Origin: Sequoia sempervirens
Lineage: Eukaryota > Streptophyta > Pinopsida > Cupressales > Cupressaceae
NCBI GenBank assembly: GCA_007258455.2
Contig: VDFB02270651.1
Location: 496,079,370 to 496,143,369, forward strand
Direction of reading: 5' to 3'
DNA: 64,000 bases
A program made the translations under genes and the position numbers. Shown here one piece after another: positions 22,001-35,100 of this stretch (its first letter is position 1; each line of letters opens with the position of its first letter). The notes beneath the pieces were generated by a model that made no database searches, had not been told where the DNA came from, and worked only from the letters and a program-made list of their open reading frames with translations.

Positions 22001-23100
22001 AAGAGACAATATTAATTTTATGATAATTTTCACCAAAGTCAGTTTGGCTAGTTTGATTAAGGAAGTGTATTTTTTCTGTGCAATCATTTGAGCTGCTTGT
22101 AATCAATATAATTCTTGCCAGGGGCTCAGTACTATGAGGGTTTCAATGGTGAATTTAGAATGCAGTCAGATTTGAAAAGGAGACTTTGAGTTTCCTAAGG
22201 ATTTTATTCATAAATCTTGCACATACTCACGAACACCCATTTCCAATTATTAACTGGTCATAGGAGGGAATTCTTTCACTCTATTTTCTTGGGAATCATA
22301 GGTGGTTCACAGTTTTGTCCTTCTGTGCTTTCTGGTAAAAAATGCATAAAAGTCCAAACTCACATCATGTGAGGAAAGACGATCCCCTAAAATGTGGAGG
22401 GGATTCACTTACACTAAGTGATTTCTCCAGCATGTTGCATTATTTTGCTCTGTCAATCAGGAAAAAGTTCAAAATAAGCGAAAGCTCCAACAACAAAATT
22501 GCATGCTAACAGTTACATATAACAATAACTTTGAATTTATGAAGTTTATGAGTATTACTTGAATATGTAGATGCCTTCACAGTTCTTCACTTCTCTTTAT
22601 GCTAGTTCTAACACAAATCTGGGCACCCTGAACTCATTTCCTTTATTGCTGAGTATATGCCTATATTTTATCTCATTTGCAAATGGTATCATATTCTTTA
22701 GTCATCATTGTATTTTTTTCATTGCATTTTGTGATAGGACATTTATCATGTACTGGTGGACATGGAGCTACTACTAGCACAGCATTTGAGATGAGCTTTT
22801 TGCCACGATTTTGAGTTTCTTGTGACATAAGGAACTACTTTAGATGTGCGAATACTGTTCCTTGAAATCAAATTATATAAAACTTTGGTTTCAAATTTCA
22901 ATGTAATGTTAGGTCTGTATTGCATACTATTAGACAAATTCTTAATACTTTTGTACATAGCATTTGGTAAATGAACAAATGCAAAACTTGTCAATCTTTT
23001 TAAATTTTAATACACCAAATTGGTTTCTGAATCATCTTATTCCAATCAAATTCAGCAGTTGTGATGGAATGTTATGGAAAATGTTCCTTTTATCAAAATC
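19007..23100. other. Long stretch without a recognised gene
   Basis: 19010-19350 is relatively GC-rich and has an open plus-strand frame (MNEQPDRNSNDEDEGN... KVEELEHSVRMLRRILGEIP) that I cannot place; it may belong to the captured segment next to the GT47 piece. 19500-23100 is AT-rich with no coding blocks or clear repeats. I looked for the upstream TOP6B exon (RELVENALDSAES-type motif) here and did not find it. Confidence 0.5.
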
Positions 23101-23111
23101 TCAAGATTCTC
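23101..23111. repeat. Target site duplication of SINE-1, left copy
   Basis: TCAAGATTCTC, repeated exactly at 23361-23371 on the other side of the SINE. Confidence 0.8.
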
Positions 23112-23360
23112 ACCCCCAAGGCTTTATAGCTTGGTTGGTGTGGTAGCCACCTCTAAGTGTGTGGTTGGCTACCCACCGAAGTTCAAGTCTCATTTAAATT
23201 GCCAAGTGGGATTGGGGGCCTCCTAACGAGGTCTGGAGGTTATAGGGGCTTGCCCTGTTACTAGAATGCCTGTGCAAGATTACTTCCTCAGTGTGGCTGC
23301 TCTGGGTCGCTAGGTTGCCGATTCCTCAAGATATTGAAAAAACATCTTCTTTTTCTTTCT
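23112..23360 (+). mobile_element. tRNA-derived SINE (SINE-1)
   Basis: A 249-base insert between 11-base duplications. The RNA polymerase III A box (TAGCTTGGTTGG, 23127-23138) and B box (AAGTTCAAGTCT, 23179-23190) have tRNA-like spacing. The 3' part carries GTTATAGGGG and GCCGATTCCT, also found in SINE-2 at 39467. It ends in a short A-run and TTTCTTTCT rather than a pure poly(A). It lies in the intron or upstream region left of the first visible TOP6B exon. Confidence 0.8.
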
Positions 23361-23913
23361 TCAAGATTCTCTGCTAAGAAGTCATCATATTCCAGACCAA
23401 GTTCTACAGTTGTGACAGAATATTCTGGAAAATGCCCATTCTATCAAAATCTCAAGATTCTGTGCTAAGAACATCCTTTTCATTGGAATTCTTGGTTTTT
23501 GCAAGCTTTTCAGCTATTATTTCTATGGCCTTCTAATAAGTAAATAAGCTTTTTTGTCTGCCTGGCATATAATATATGGAAACTGCTCCAATCATTTCAT
23601 TCTTGGACAAACCTAGGACTTAATTTTTTTTAATTCTAACATTAAAATATTCTTTTTTTTCAGTACTTGCATTTTCTTGATTTTCTCAACTTGATCTTTT
23701 GAAATTTCTATCACCTTTGCTCTTTCAATTTGTTAGACTATACTAGATATTTTTTTATTTTAAATATATCTATACTTAAGTAGCCATTTATTGGTCTCTT
23801 TATTATCTGCGAATCAAAGAATATATGATGTGTGCTGACCAGTCCTAAAGGACATGGAAGCTTGCAAATTTTAGCAGTCTTATGTTAAACTGTCTAGTTA
23901 TCTGTTTTGACAG

Positions 23914-24019
23914 AGAGGAGATTACTAAAGGCGAGTTCAATACCATGATTGGGTTGATAGATCGGGAGCGGGTTGATGCAGAGTTGTATGATGATTTTGA
24001 ATCAGTGAAGGCTCGAGAG
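23914..24019 (+). CDS. TOP6B: TOP6B exon (first one visible)
   Basis: Encodes EEITKGEFNTMIGLIDRER and VDAELYDDFESVKARE. The exon starts in phase with one base completing an Ile codon after TTTTGACAG, and ends before a GTCTGT donor. Confidence 0.92.
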
Positions 24020-26120
24020 GTCTGTCTTATTTCTTTCCATGAAAAGCTATTGTAAACCACTACCCCTTAAAATGAATGATTTTGAATGACTCGAGTGTCA
24101 AAAAATCCACAGCTAATCTGGACAAATTGAAGTTGTTGTTGTAATGAAATAAAACCTACATCATTTTTGTTCCAAAAACTTCTTAGTTGTTAGTGAGCTT
24201 GATCTTTTACTCCTTTTTACCCATAAATCCTACCAGAAGACTTCAAAAAGTGGTTTTGAAGTCTGCTAAAAATTGCAACAAACTCAATGATGGTAAAAAA
24301 CTAGAATTTATTAGGGGTGTCTGGAAGATTATCATTTTGATAGAAAAGTCTGAGTTTGTCACAAACTCAGCTCTTCTGTGTCAAAGATAGATGAGAGTGT
24401 TTAAATTGTATCAGATGGCAAATAATCTCATAAACATAGAGATTAGGTTCTCAGTTCTAAACTAATATGCTATTACCCATGTAAAATTTTGTCCACATGT
24501 CTGGGAAAGCAATTTTTTAAATCTAAACCCTAGTAATGGCTGTGAAATAAAACAGCCAGTGTCTTTTATTATGCATTCATGGGAAGTTTCTCTGATTATC
24601 ATGAACCCGAGGGCATTTTTTTTCAGTTGGAATATTAGGCTGGTAAAAACACCTAAATTGAAATGCTGGCAAGTGGCAAGTTGATTCGGAAGAGTCTTTT
24701 TCATGGAGACACATGTACTTATCATAAAAAATTTGACTGCCAATTTTCTTTCATGGTCCATTTCATCAATTCTATTGGACTGGACTATGCTAATTTATTC
24801 AGCTTTGTTTTAACATGGATTGATCTATTGTAGTGGAAATGTTCTTGCAGATTTACTGAGCTTTGTTCTAACAAGAGTTTCATATCTGTTGAAAATACAA
24901 TATAGAAACGGCTAGCTAAAGAAGCCCGTGAACAAGAGAAGATGGCAAAGAAGATTGCGCTTGGTAAGAAGCCTAAAGAGATGACTGGTGGTAAAGGTGT
25001 CAAAGGGCGTAGTGAAACTTCATTTTTCAGGGTGACATGCAAGGTGAGTAACTTTATTGTTTTCAATAGTTCGTCTCAAATTTACCTCAATAGATGGGAA
25101 TCTATCCACATGATCACAGTTGTAGAAACTTTATGGCCTGAAATAGATTCACTGAAGTTGTGTCTGATAAACAATATTGGTCTTGAGCTATTGAATTTGC
25201 AAGAAATCTAATGGTCATATTTTTTCCTTGATGAAAATCTATCAGCCCTTGCATAAGTGATTCAAAAGATCTTCTTTAATGGTTGTACGTGTTTGTTTGG
25301 AGCTAGCCCTTTGTATATTGTTAGAGTCTGCAGTTACTTGACAGTTTCTTTACTTAGAGACTCAGTTTTGCTGTAGCTTTCATGTCAATGCTTTGTTTTT
25401 ACTTTTTTCCAATTTTAAACCACAGTATATTTTTATCACTACCTAGGAGCTTAAATACTTACACGCTGGCAAAAGATAGATTTACATTTTCATTATAAAT
25501 GTTTACTGTGTGTAGTTTACAGGAACCACTTGTCCTAGCAGTTAGAATATATATTGACATGGACATAAATGTATGCTCTTTGTTATAGCACTGAATGCCT
25601 TTATAGCATGGATTAAAGTTCAGTAGCCTAGTTGAGATATCGATCTATTCTAGTAACTTTTAGTCCCATGGCTACCACGATGAGGGGCTGTGGATTCTTC
25701 TTGTTATGTCAGTGTATTCCTTCTGCTTAACCATAGCTACATCTTATTTTAGTGTTATCATCCAGAGAAGTTATTTTCCATATTCTTGGTCATATATACT
25801 CACTTATTTAAGACAGGTCCAAGTACAATATAAAAAGTTGCTATCCTGGCAGCATACCAACCTCCTTAGAAGCTGCAAGGTAGCCAGAAACTTGAGCTTG
25901 GGAGGAAATGCTTTTTCAAAAGAAAATTAGAATTAAATTGGTAGTGCCTCAACTGTGTTTAAAAAATAAGAAGAAAACTAATGTGTTATTTAAGCTAAGT
26001 AGCCGGTTCGGGTTCGGGTTCGGGTTCGGGTTCGCGGGTTCGGTTCGCCGGTTCGGCAAAATTTTTTGGGGGTGGGTTCGGTTCGTCTTGGGTTCGTTAG
26101 TACAAATTACAAAAAAATGT

Positions 26121-26163
<43 letters not shown>

Positions 26164-29100
26164 ATAATATATTAAGTTTTTATTTTTACTTGTAAAAAAT
26201 ATATAATTTATAAACATTAAAATAATCTTATATTGAGTTTAAATAAATTATAACATTTTAAAATACTTGTAAAGGATAAATAAATAAATAAATATTTAAA
26301 TTTGTTAATTTTTATATATTAATGATTTAAATTTAAATTAAATTTATTTAAATATTAGATTTTAATTATTAAATATTAATATTCAAAAATAAATAAATAC
26401 AGTAAAATAATGTTAAATTTAAATATATTAAACGCTAGTTTTTTTAATAAAAATTTAATAGAAATAAAACAATATTTAATTTTTTATAAATGTTGATTAT
26501 AAAAATATAAAATGAATGTTTAAAATTTTATGAAATATAGAAAAACTTTTAAAATAGTTAAGAAACAAAAAAACCTAAACGAGAAAGAAGATCGTGGTGG
26601 AGAGTCGCGGACTTTCTGAAGTCGAAGCTGCAGCCTGCGGGTCGACACCAGGGTAAACTTGCTCCTGTGGCAAGATGGTTCTTTGCTTCTGCAGTAATGC
26701 CCTCCTCTCACCCGCTATTTCTTTGAAATGCGCGAGGAGACAAACTATTAAAAACCCTGTCGCGGCTGAAAGAAATCACGATACAGATGAAATCTGTAAA
26801 GTCGGTTGCAGACGAACCAATCAAAAACCCTAAGGGATGCGAAATTACATTTTAATAAAAATCCAGTCGATTTTCTGCACGAATTTAGTCTCGAATTTCT
26901 ACGAATTTCGTAATGTTCGCCTCGGGTTCTGCTCGGGTTCGCCCGGGTTCTTCACCGGCGAACCAGGCCTCAAATACAAGGACCCTGGTCGAACCCAAGA
27001 GGGACCGGACCAGGACCCGAACCCAGTGCGAACCCGGACCAGGACCTAGCCCAGAACCAGGCGAACCGGCTACATAGTATTTAAGTATTTTTCTAATTAA
27101 AAATAACTTTAAGTCTTACCTCCAAGTTCCAACCGACAAAACAGTTTTCCCTACTGGATCCCTTGTGAGAGATTTATATGATTCATCTTTTGTGCATTTT
27201 TTGAGAAAACATTCCCCCCCACCTTCAAAAGCTTTGCGTTGAAAGAATAGGACAAGAAAAATGTCAATATGCTCTTTACATGACACTTAACTGTTGCCAT
27301 GCTTGGTCATTTATCCATCCATTGAGAATGTGTCACGGTTGAATTTGTTAATTTGTTGTTACAAAATAAATCCTTTGATTCTGTATTTTCATTTGTGCCA
27401 CCTTTATGTTGATTTTGGATTTTGATGGTTTTTGTCACATTATTTGTCCCTTGATTCCATGTTTTCTTGAAGTTTTGATGTATGTCCTTTGATTTCCAAC
27501 CTTAATGGTAGCAAGTGTTTGAATATGCATTTTGTTCACTTGACCTTTGTTTTTAAAAAAAGGTGAGTGTCAATATGGTTTGAGTTTTGTTGAATATAAT
27601 TTTTAAGGTTGTGTTTAAAGTTTAAATTTCTTTTTAAGTTTCCTTTGTTTTATATCTTAGATGATGTTTACAAGATTTTTCTTAGGAGCTTTGGTTTCAG
27701 GTTTGAATTCTAATTAATAATTAATAATTAATCCATTATTCTTCAGTTCTAGCAAAAACTTGTTGGCTTGATTTGGCTATTGGTACACAAAGGTATCAGT
27801 CTAAGAAGTTCTAGGGCATCAGAAATTCTAATGAGAAATGCAAAAAAATTACTTTTTTGTTTTCAGTTTCCTCTTTACCATCTTGTAACTTGTCGAAGAA
27901 CTTTTCAATAGGTATCTGTTTGCAAAATTGGAGTCTGAGCAAAATGTTAGAAAATAAACTTTGAAGCCAAATTATGAAAGCTCAAATACATTTTTAAAGT
28001 GTTTGACTGTCTCATTTTCTACCTCATCAGAGAGGCAGCAGCATGGGATCAGTTTTAGTATACTGTACTGATTTTTTTGGAGCAACGTTGACTCTGTGAT
28101 GGAGGCAGCAATAGCAGTTTACACTAGTTTTCTGACACCACCAAAGAATGTTAAACACTTAAGTTTTGATGAGCAGCAGTTCCGTTGCTATCTTATATTG
28201 CTGTGATGAATGTCTTAGAACACCTTTTCTGTGTCAGATCCATGTGCATTATTAATGGACCTTTTTCAGTGGAGGATTCATGTTTTATGTTAATATCATG
28301 TGGGGCTACTGCAATATTTTATCTTCCTTTTAAGTGTGGTGTGTTAGATCCTTTTGAGATATGCATAAGAGCTTGGTATTGTTATATTCACTCTCCTACA
28401 TGTGTCTTCAACTTCCCTCACCTCTCCCTGGTCACAGACAACATTGCATACAGGCTTTTGTTGTCATGTTTATCAAAGAATATAAACAATAAAAGCTTTG
28501 CTGATATACCTTATAGCTTTGACATTTTTTTCCTTTTTTTTAATAGTGGATGTAGTTTACAAATATAGCTCATATGAACATCAAGTTACAAATCATACCA
28601 AAGAAAACTCTCAGAGAAAGATATGCCAAATACATCTCACAAGTAGCACAATGAAATCCCGGCAAAAGTACCCCACAGACCCCCTACAAAATAACAGTCC
28701 ATCAACTCATATACAGCCCACCAAAGAGAGTACGAAACAAATAGAGCAGTCTGAAACTATACAAGAAAAAGATCCATCACTTATCTTTGTTTTAAATATT
28801 TTTTCTTATCAATATCAGCAATAAAGCCCTCTGCATTCTTTTTCAGGGATTGAACCCTGTAGTCGACACACTTCTGCAACCAAGCATTAGGATACATCGT
28901 GCATGAACTTCTTGATGCCATCTTTCTTCCTAGGCACCTGCAGAGCAACATCATATGCAACAACAAAAACGGTGACTTCATATGAAAAGTCAGTAACTGT
29001 CTGTAACCTTGAAACACTTCTTTATTTCTTTCAATCCAAATAAACCACAAAATTTTAAATGAAGAAACAAGTTGCAACAAATCTGTAAAATTAGAGTGAA

Positions 29101-32100
29101 GGGAAGCACACTTAATTTTACCGAAAAGAAAATCAAGCCATTTAATAGAAGAGTTAACCTGTACAACTAGACTGAATGGGAAGGAAACAATGCCATACAG
29201 TTTTAGCAAAGGACCAACCAAAAAATAAATGCATAAAAGATTCAATTTCACCACAGACAAGGTGGGTTTTAGACTCAAGGGCAAAGGATTTAGCATAACA
29301 TCCAACCTTTTGTAAAAGCAACAATCTTCTTAAATATATACTTTTTGGGCTCTAAATACTTGGACCAGAATCATTTCAATCTTGTAGAGCAAACATTACC
29401 TAGAATATGCAACCCTCACAAAGAGTTAAATTTAATAAACGAATCAGCAGAAAAGGACAACAAAGCATAAACATATTTAGGGGCATAGTTTGCAAACTTG
29501 GCGAGTTGCTGAGTACTTGTGAGTTTTTCTAGATGGTGAGTATTCAAAGTGTTTACTTGCAGGGTATCATTGTTGGAGTTTTTGAGTTTTATAAAAAACT
29601 TGTCAAAATCTTGCTGTGCAAAAAACATGTGCTAGACACATAAAACACACTATTTATTTCCTTTAAAACCCCCTTTTACCCATGTTGAAAATAGTAGCAT
29701 TAGAGCATTCAAGAGCAAATTGGAATGATTTTTAGGAGCTTTGAAGAACAATTTTCTGGAATTTTGGATTTGCATTACATTAGTTCATTTTGTTTTCCTT
29801 TTTTTACAAGCATATAAATATATAAATCATTTCTAATTTTTTAGGCATGTAAGACATATTTTTTTTTAATTGAAATAAATGAGGGGTAAAAATTTATTCA
29901 ACTCAGAAAAAATACAAAGCAGGGGCATCAAACAGCCCTATCAAGTTCCACTAAGTGATCCAATTGATGAGACAAATCTACAGGTAATTGATCCTTCTCT
30001 CTAATGTTCCAATTTTGCATGTGATCAGAAGCCCATCTGGCCAGACTATTCGCAACACCATTCCACTCCCTAGGGATATGAGTAAAAGTAACAGACTCCA
30101 AAGAGTCACACAAATGAAGAATTTTATTGACCACCAACACCAATCTCCAACTAACATCCTCAGAATACTGCCGAGTCAACATATGCACCACCACTTGTGA
30201 GTCTGACTCACAGATTAGACGTCTCCAACCAAGAGCACAAGCACACTCCACAACATGCAAAATAGCTAAAGCCTCCATCAAATTATTGGTATGATGACCT
30301 TTAAAAATAGAAAAAATGAACTGAACAGTCCCCATGCTATCTCTGCCCACTCCACCAATATGAGCAAGACCAGGGTTGCCTCTTGAAGACCTGTCTATGT
30401 TGATTTTCAAACTGCCTTGCGGAGGAGGGCTCCACCTCCCCACCTTGTTGATCTTCTGGAGAGGGTGTCTAGACCTCTTCCTCATGAGCTGGGCGTGCAG
30501 AGGAGGAAGATGGAGACAGGTGTAGCAACTAACATCAGCAGGATCCACAACCTCCAAAAGGTCACACTTTGCCGAAATAGTTTCCCCCAAAGAGTGGAGA
30601 ATCTTCCACCACAAATGCTGGGCCTCCAACAGCTTGTCTTGAAAGCTCCGTTGATACCTCTCCAACCAGATATGCCAAAGAATAAAGGAAGGGCCAAGAG
30701 TCCAAGCAACCTGAAGAAATGAGGTTTTAACTAGGGCCTTGCCCCACCGATCAAAGAACTCAGCCAGAGACGTGGCATGCCAGCAAGCTTGATTCCACAC
30801 CTCCCACCACAAATGCCAAATATGTCTAGAAAAGGTGCATTGGAAGAAGAGATGAGAGACACTCTCTTCACTAGCACAACATAACCCACACATCGAGGGG
30901 CCCTGAAAACCGCGCTTGCATAAATAATCCTAGGTAAGACACTGATTGTGGACCACCAACCATAAGAAAAAAATGCATTTGGGCCAAGAGAACTTGTACC
31001 AAACGTGCTTCGACCAGGAAACTTGAATGTCCCCAAACGTCTACCGCACCAGCTCACCATAGCCAACAGAGATAGAAAACTTCCCAAACACATCACTACT
31101 ACCCCAATCCAACACATCATTCCCAACCAATGTAGTGCATTCCCGAGACTCAAGAATCTGGGCCAACTCAGCCCTTTCCTCCGCCGAACCTCCAGGAGGC
31201 CATTCAGAAGGAAGTTTCCAGCGATACTGATCAACCAGGCCACAACCATGAGCAAACTTATAATGATCAATAGTGACCCACCCAACAGCGGTAAAAATAT
31301 CACAAAGGGACTGCAAGTGAGGATGAGTAGAAAGGATAGAAGGATGACCATCCCACGAGTCGAGCCAAAAAAGAGCTTGTGATCCTAAATGACATATCTA
31401 GAAAAGACCCTTCTTAACTAGCTGAGCCCCAAGTTTCAAAGTATTCCAGATCATAGAACCCCTTCCAGCCAAAGGAAAGCGAGGAACATCAAGCACATTA
31501 ACATCCTTAAGATACTTATGGGTGAGGATATGGGCCCAAAGCTGATCCTAGCTAGAGCACCACCGCCAATATAACTTAGCCGCAAGAGCCTGCCCATTCA
31601 AGATAGCAAAACGCAAGCCAAGGCCGCCCTCTTCCTTAGGTCGGCACACAGTTTCCCACTTAACTAAGCTCCATTTTGTAGTGGATAAATTACCATTCCA
31701 GAGAAATTGACGAGAAAGAGCATCAAATTCCCGGAGAAAGTACATGGGAGTAGATTGAACAAAGCACCTGTATATTGGAAGGGCTTGAATAACAAATTTT
31801 AGAAGAGTCAAGCGAGCAACAAAAGATAACCAACGATGAGTCCAATGATTCACCTTCTGCCACAACTTATCAAGCAAAATCTGCCAAGAGGACCTTGGAT
31901 GTCTACCAACAATAAGTGGAATACCCAGGTAAACAAAGGGGAGAGTCCCGATTTGAAACTACAGAATGTCAGCAATACGCCGCTGAATAGCCAGAGGAGT
32001 GTTAAAGAAGAAAATAGAAGATTTATGATCATTAACTTTCCGACCTGAAGCTGCAAGATAAATATCCAAGGCTTGTCTGAAGGATTCAACTTCCCGAAGA

Positions 32101-35100
32101 CAAGCCAAACCCATAAGAGTAGTGTCATCCACAAACTGGAGATGTGAGAGCTGTGGTAAACCATTACCCCATTGCCACCCATGAATCAATCCCTGTGAGG
32201 CACGAAACTTAAGAAAGCGGCCCAAACCCTCAGCCATAATAATAAATAGATAAGGGGAGAGAGGATCCCCTTGGCGAAGGCCCCTGGACGCACGAAAAGG
32301 CTCTGAAGGTTCTCCATTCATAATAACAGAGAACAAAGAAGAAGTAACACAACTCATGGTCCAACTCACCCAATCAGGACTAAAACCAAAAGCTAAGAGA
32401 ATTTTTTGAAGAAAACTCCATTTGACTTTGTCATAAGCCTTGGCCATGTCTAACTTAATGAACATAGATCTTTCTTTAGAAGTTGCCATAGAATGAATAA
32501 CCTCAGAAGCCACCACCACCCCATCAAGAATTTGTTTGCCAACCACAAAACCTCCTTATTCATCAGAGATCACCACAAAAAGACAAGTTTTGAGCTAAGT
32601 TACCGGTTCGGGTTCGGGGACGGGTTCGGGTACGAGAACCCAGTACGTGGGCATGGGCAAATTTTTTTTAGGGTTTTGGGTACGTATGGGTACGTATGTA
32701 TATATATATATATATATATTAATATATTATAACCATATATATATAGCCAACATTATATATACAAAAAATAAAGAAATAAGAAATTGTAAAACTAAATCAT
32801 TTCATAGTATGATACTTGATCATTGATCAATGCCAAATGCCAAAGATAAATATTAAATGCCAATTGATAGTTGAAAAATATTCAAATAAAATTACTGAAT
32901 TACAAAATGTAGTTCATGAAACATTGAAACATGATTCAATGTTCATTGTTCAAGTGCTCATCAATCATCAATAGGATTGTCAGAATCATCATGACTTGGA
33001 TTTTGAGCGGTTTCAACTTCAAAATCATCATCATTTGAACCCAAAGCGGATCCAACACCATGTGATATGTCATCAATATCACCCACATCATCCATAGTGG
33101 CTCTAGCAAGATCCTGAATGGTTGCATCCAAGTCAGTAGACTCGGGTGCTACATCCCAAAGCCTCGCTGCCCCCTGCTTGTATTGAGGATCCTTACGTGA
33201 CAGAAGACGCAAATTGGAATGAATATACACTAAGTCTTCAGCTCTTTTTGCAGCCAACTGGTTACACTTCACTGAGTGGATAAAGGAGTATGTACTCCAA
33301 TTCCGTTCAGCAGCAGAAGAGCTTGCAACCTGGAGAGAAAACCAACAAAATTAAAAATAAAAAATGCAAGATAAATTCAAGAATGTTAAGTGTTAAATTT
33401 TACAATACAAGTGGCAAAAAAAAAAAAAACTTACTTGTGAGAGGATCTTGATTGCAAGAGGTTGGAGGTACATATAATCTTGACCATGGAGGTACCACCA
33501 TGTAAGAGCATCCATTTTGTATTGGTCTCTAGCAACATAAGAGGTATGATTTTTTGATTTTCCTGAGATGAACATTCCAAATTCTCTCATGACACTTGTA
33601 TGCACTTCTGGATCACTGAACATTCTACTAAATGCCGTCTTATACCCATTAGCAACTTCAGAATCTCTATATGGCGGTATTCTCCTTGGGATAGAAAGTA
33701 CTTCAGTGGTATAGTACCTCGGAGATAGGGCATATGCAAGGAGGTGCTATGGAGTTGTCATCTTGTTCCAACGATGAAGAACAATTGCTTCCACCCTTTT
33801 GTAAAAGGTGTCTTCAGGATCATTCTCTCTTTTTTGTATTTCTATTTTTATTTTTTCCAACATTGTGTCCATGCTATCATAGACATCCCCCAAGTATGGT
33901 TCATCTGTATCTGCAAACTGAAGCATAGACATGATAGGTTCGGTGAACTCCAATACATAATTCACACGATCCCACCAATCATCATGCAAGATCAATTCCT
34001 TGACCTTTTGGGCCCTCTCTGAATTTGATTGCTTCCATATACCCCATTGGTTGCTAATAACCATTTGACTCAATGCATCTTTCACCTTCACAAGTCGTCT
34101 CAGAACAATTTTTGTGAGATGCAAACCGGGTCTCGGCAACCTAAGAACATGTTAATAGTAAGTTAATAACACATTTAAAATATGTAAATAATGCAAAAAA
34201 TTATTTTATTCAATTATGTAAAACATGACATAAATGATAAATGAAACTAAATAAATTAAATTTACCTTCAACAATTCCAATCTTGAAAAAGTTCTGAAAA
34301 TTGCTTGTGACATAGGGTGGTTTGTCACAAACATCTAGATCTCCTCAGACTCCTGGTATATTTCTTTCACCCACTCTATTTGGTTGCCAATTGCTTGCAT
34401 CACCAAATTGATGAAGTGTACCACGGTGTCCAAAAGATGTGCTCATATCTAGCCTCTACCAAAGCACCTGCAGCCCTGCAAACTTTTGCATTGTCCGTAA
34501 TTACTTGGACAACATTTTCACTACCCACCATCTCTATGGAGTCAATGAGAATCCTGGAAATGAACTCTGCATCTTTCACTTCCCCTTCACAGTCAACCGC
34601 CCTCAAAAACATTGCCCCCTTGGGGGACACTACAATAACATTAATCAATGGACAGTTTTTGCAATCTTTCCATCCATCGGAAACAATAGATACACCTGTT
34701 TCAACCCAAGAATCTCTAATTGGTTTTAGTTGGGCCTCTATAGATTTCTTCTCTTTTTGCAATAAGGTGGTACGCACCTTTTCATACCCAGGACTTGTGA
34801 AACCAGGAGGTGCACTATTTATTGTTGACACCATGTCCCGTCAATATGGTGATCTCACCAAGTTGAATGGAAGACCATTGGCATAGAGGCAACGTGCAAT
34901 TTTTTCTTCAGCAATATCTCTTGCCTCCACTTTAAATGCCTTCTCTAATGGACCTCTCTTGCGGGTGGTGGTTTGTGGTTCTTCATCTTCTTCTTCCGTA
35001 GAGGGTATAGACAAGAAGGGATGTCTAGAGGACCTAACTATATGAGTGGGTAATGTTGTTTTTTTCTTTCCAGAACTATAACTACCCTATATTCCTCTTG

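Larger units (their letters stand above)
23050..23475 (+). repeat. Local duplication of about 90 bases, split by SINE-1
   Basis: A unit containing CAGTTGTGATGGAATGTTAT, GGAAAATG and ATCAAAATCTCAAGATTCT (about 23055-23110) recurs with mismatches at about 23405-23460. In the first unit SINE-1 lies within the CTCAAGATTCT end, so the duplication is older than the SINE. Confidence 0.7.

Noticed and set aside
26003..26050. GGGTTCG runs as interstitial telomere repeat
   Set aside because: The plant telomere unit is TTTAGGG. These runs belong to the subterminal repeats of the hAT family and recur at the ends of hAT-2.
28185..28824. Plus-strand frames of 108-127 codons in the TOP6B intron
   Set aside because: Hydrophobic chance-like translation, no family, partly overlapping the 3' end of a minus-strand LINE fragment.
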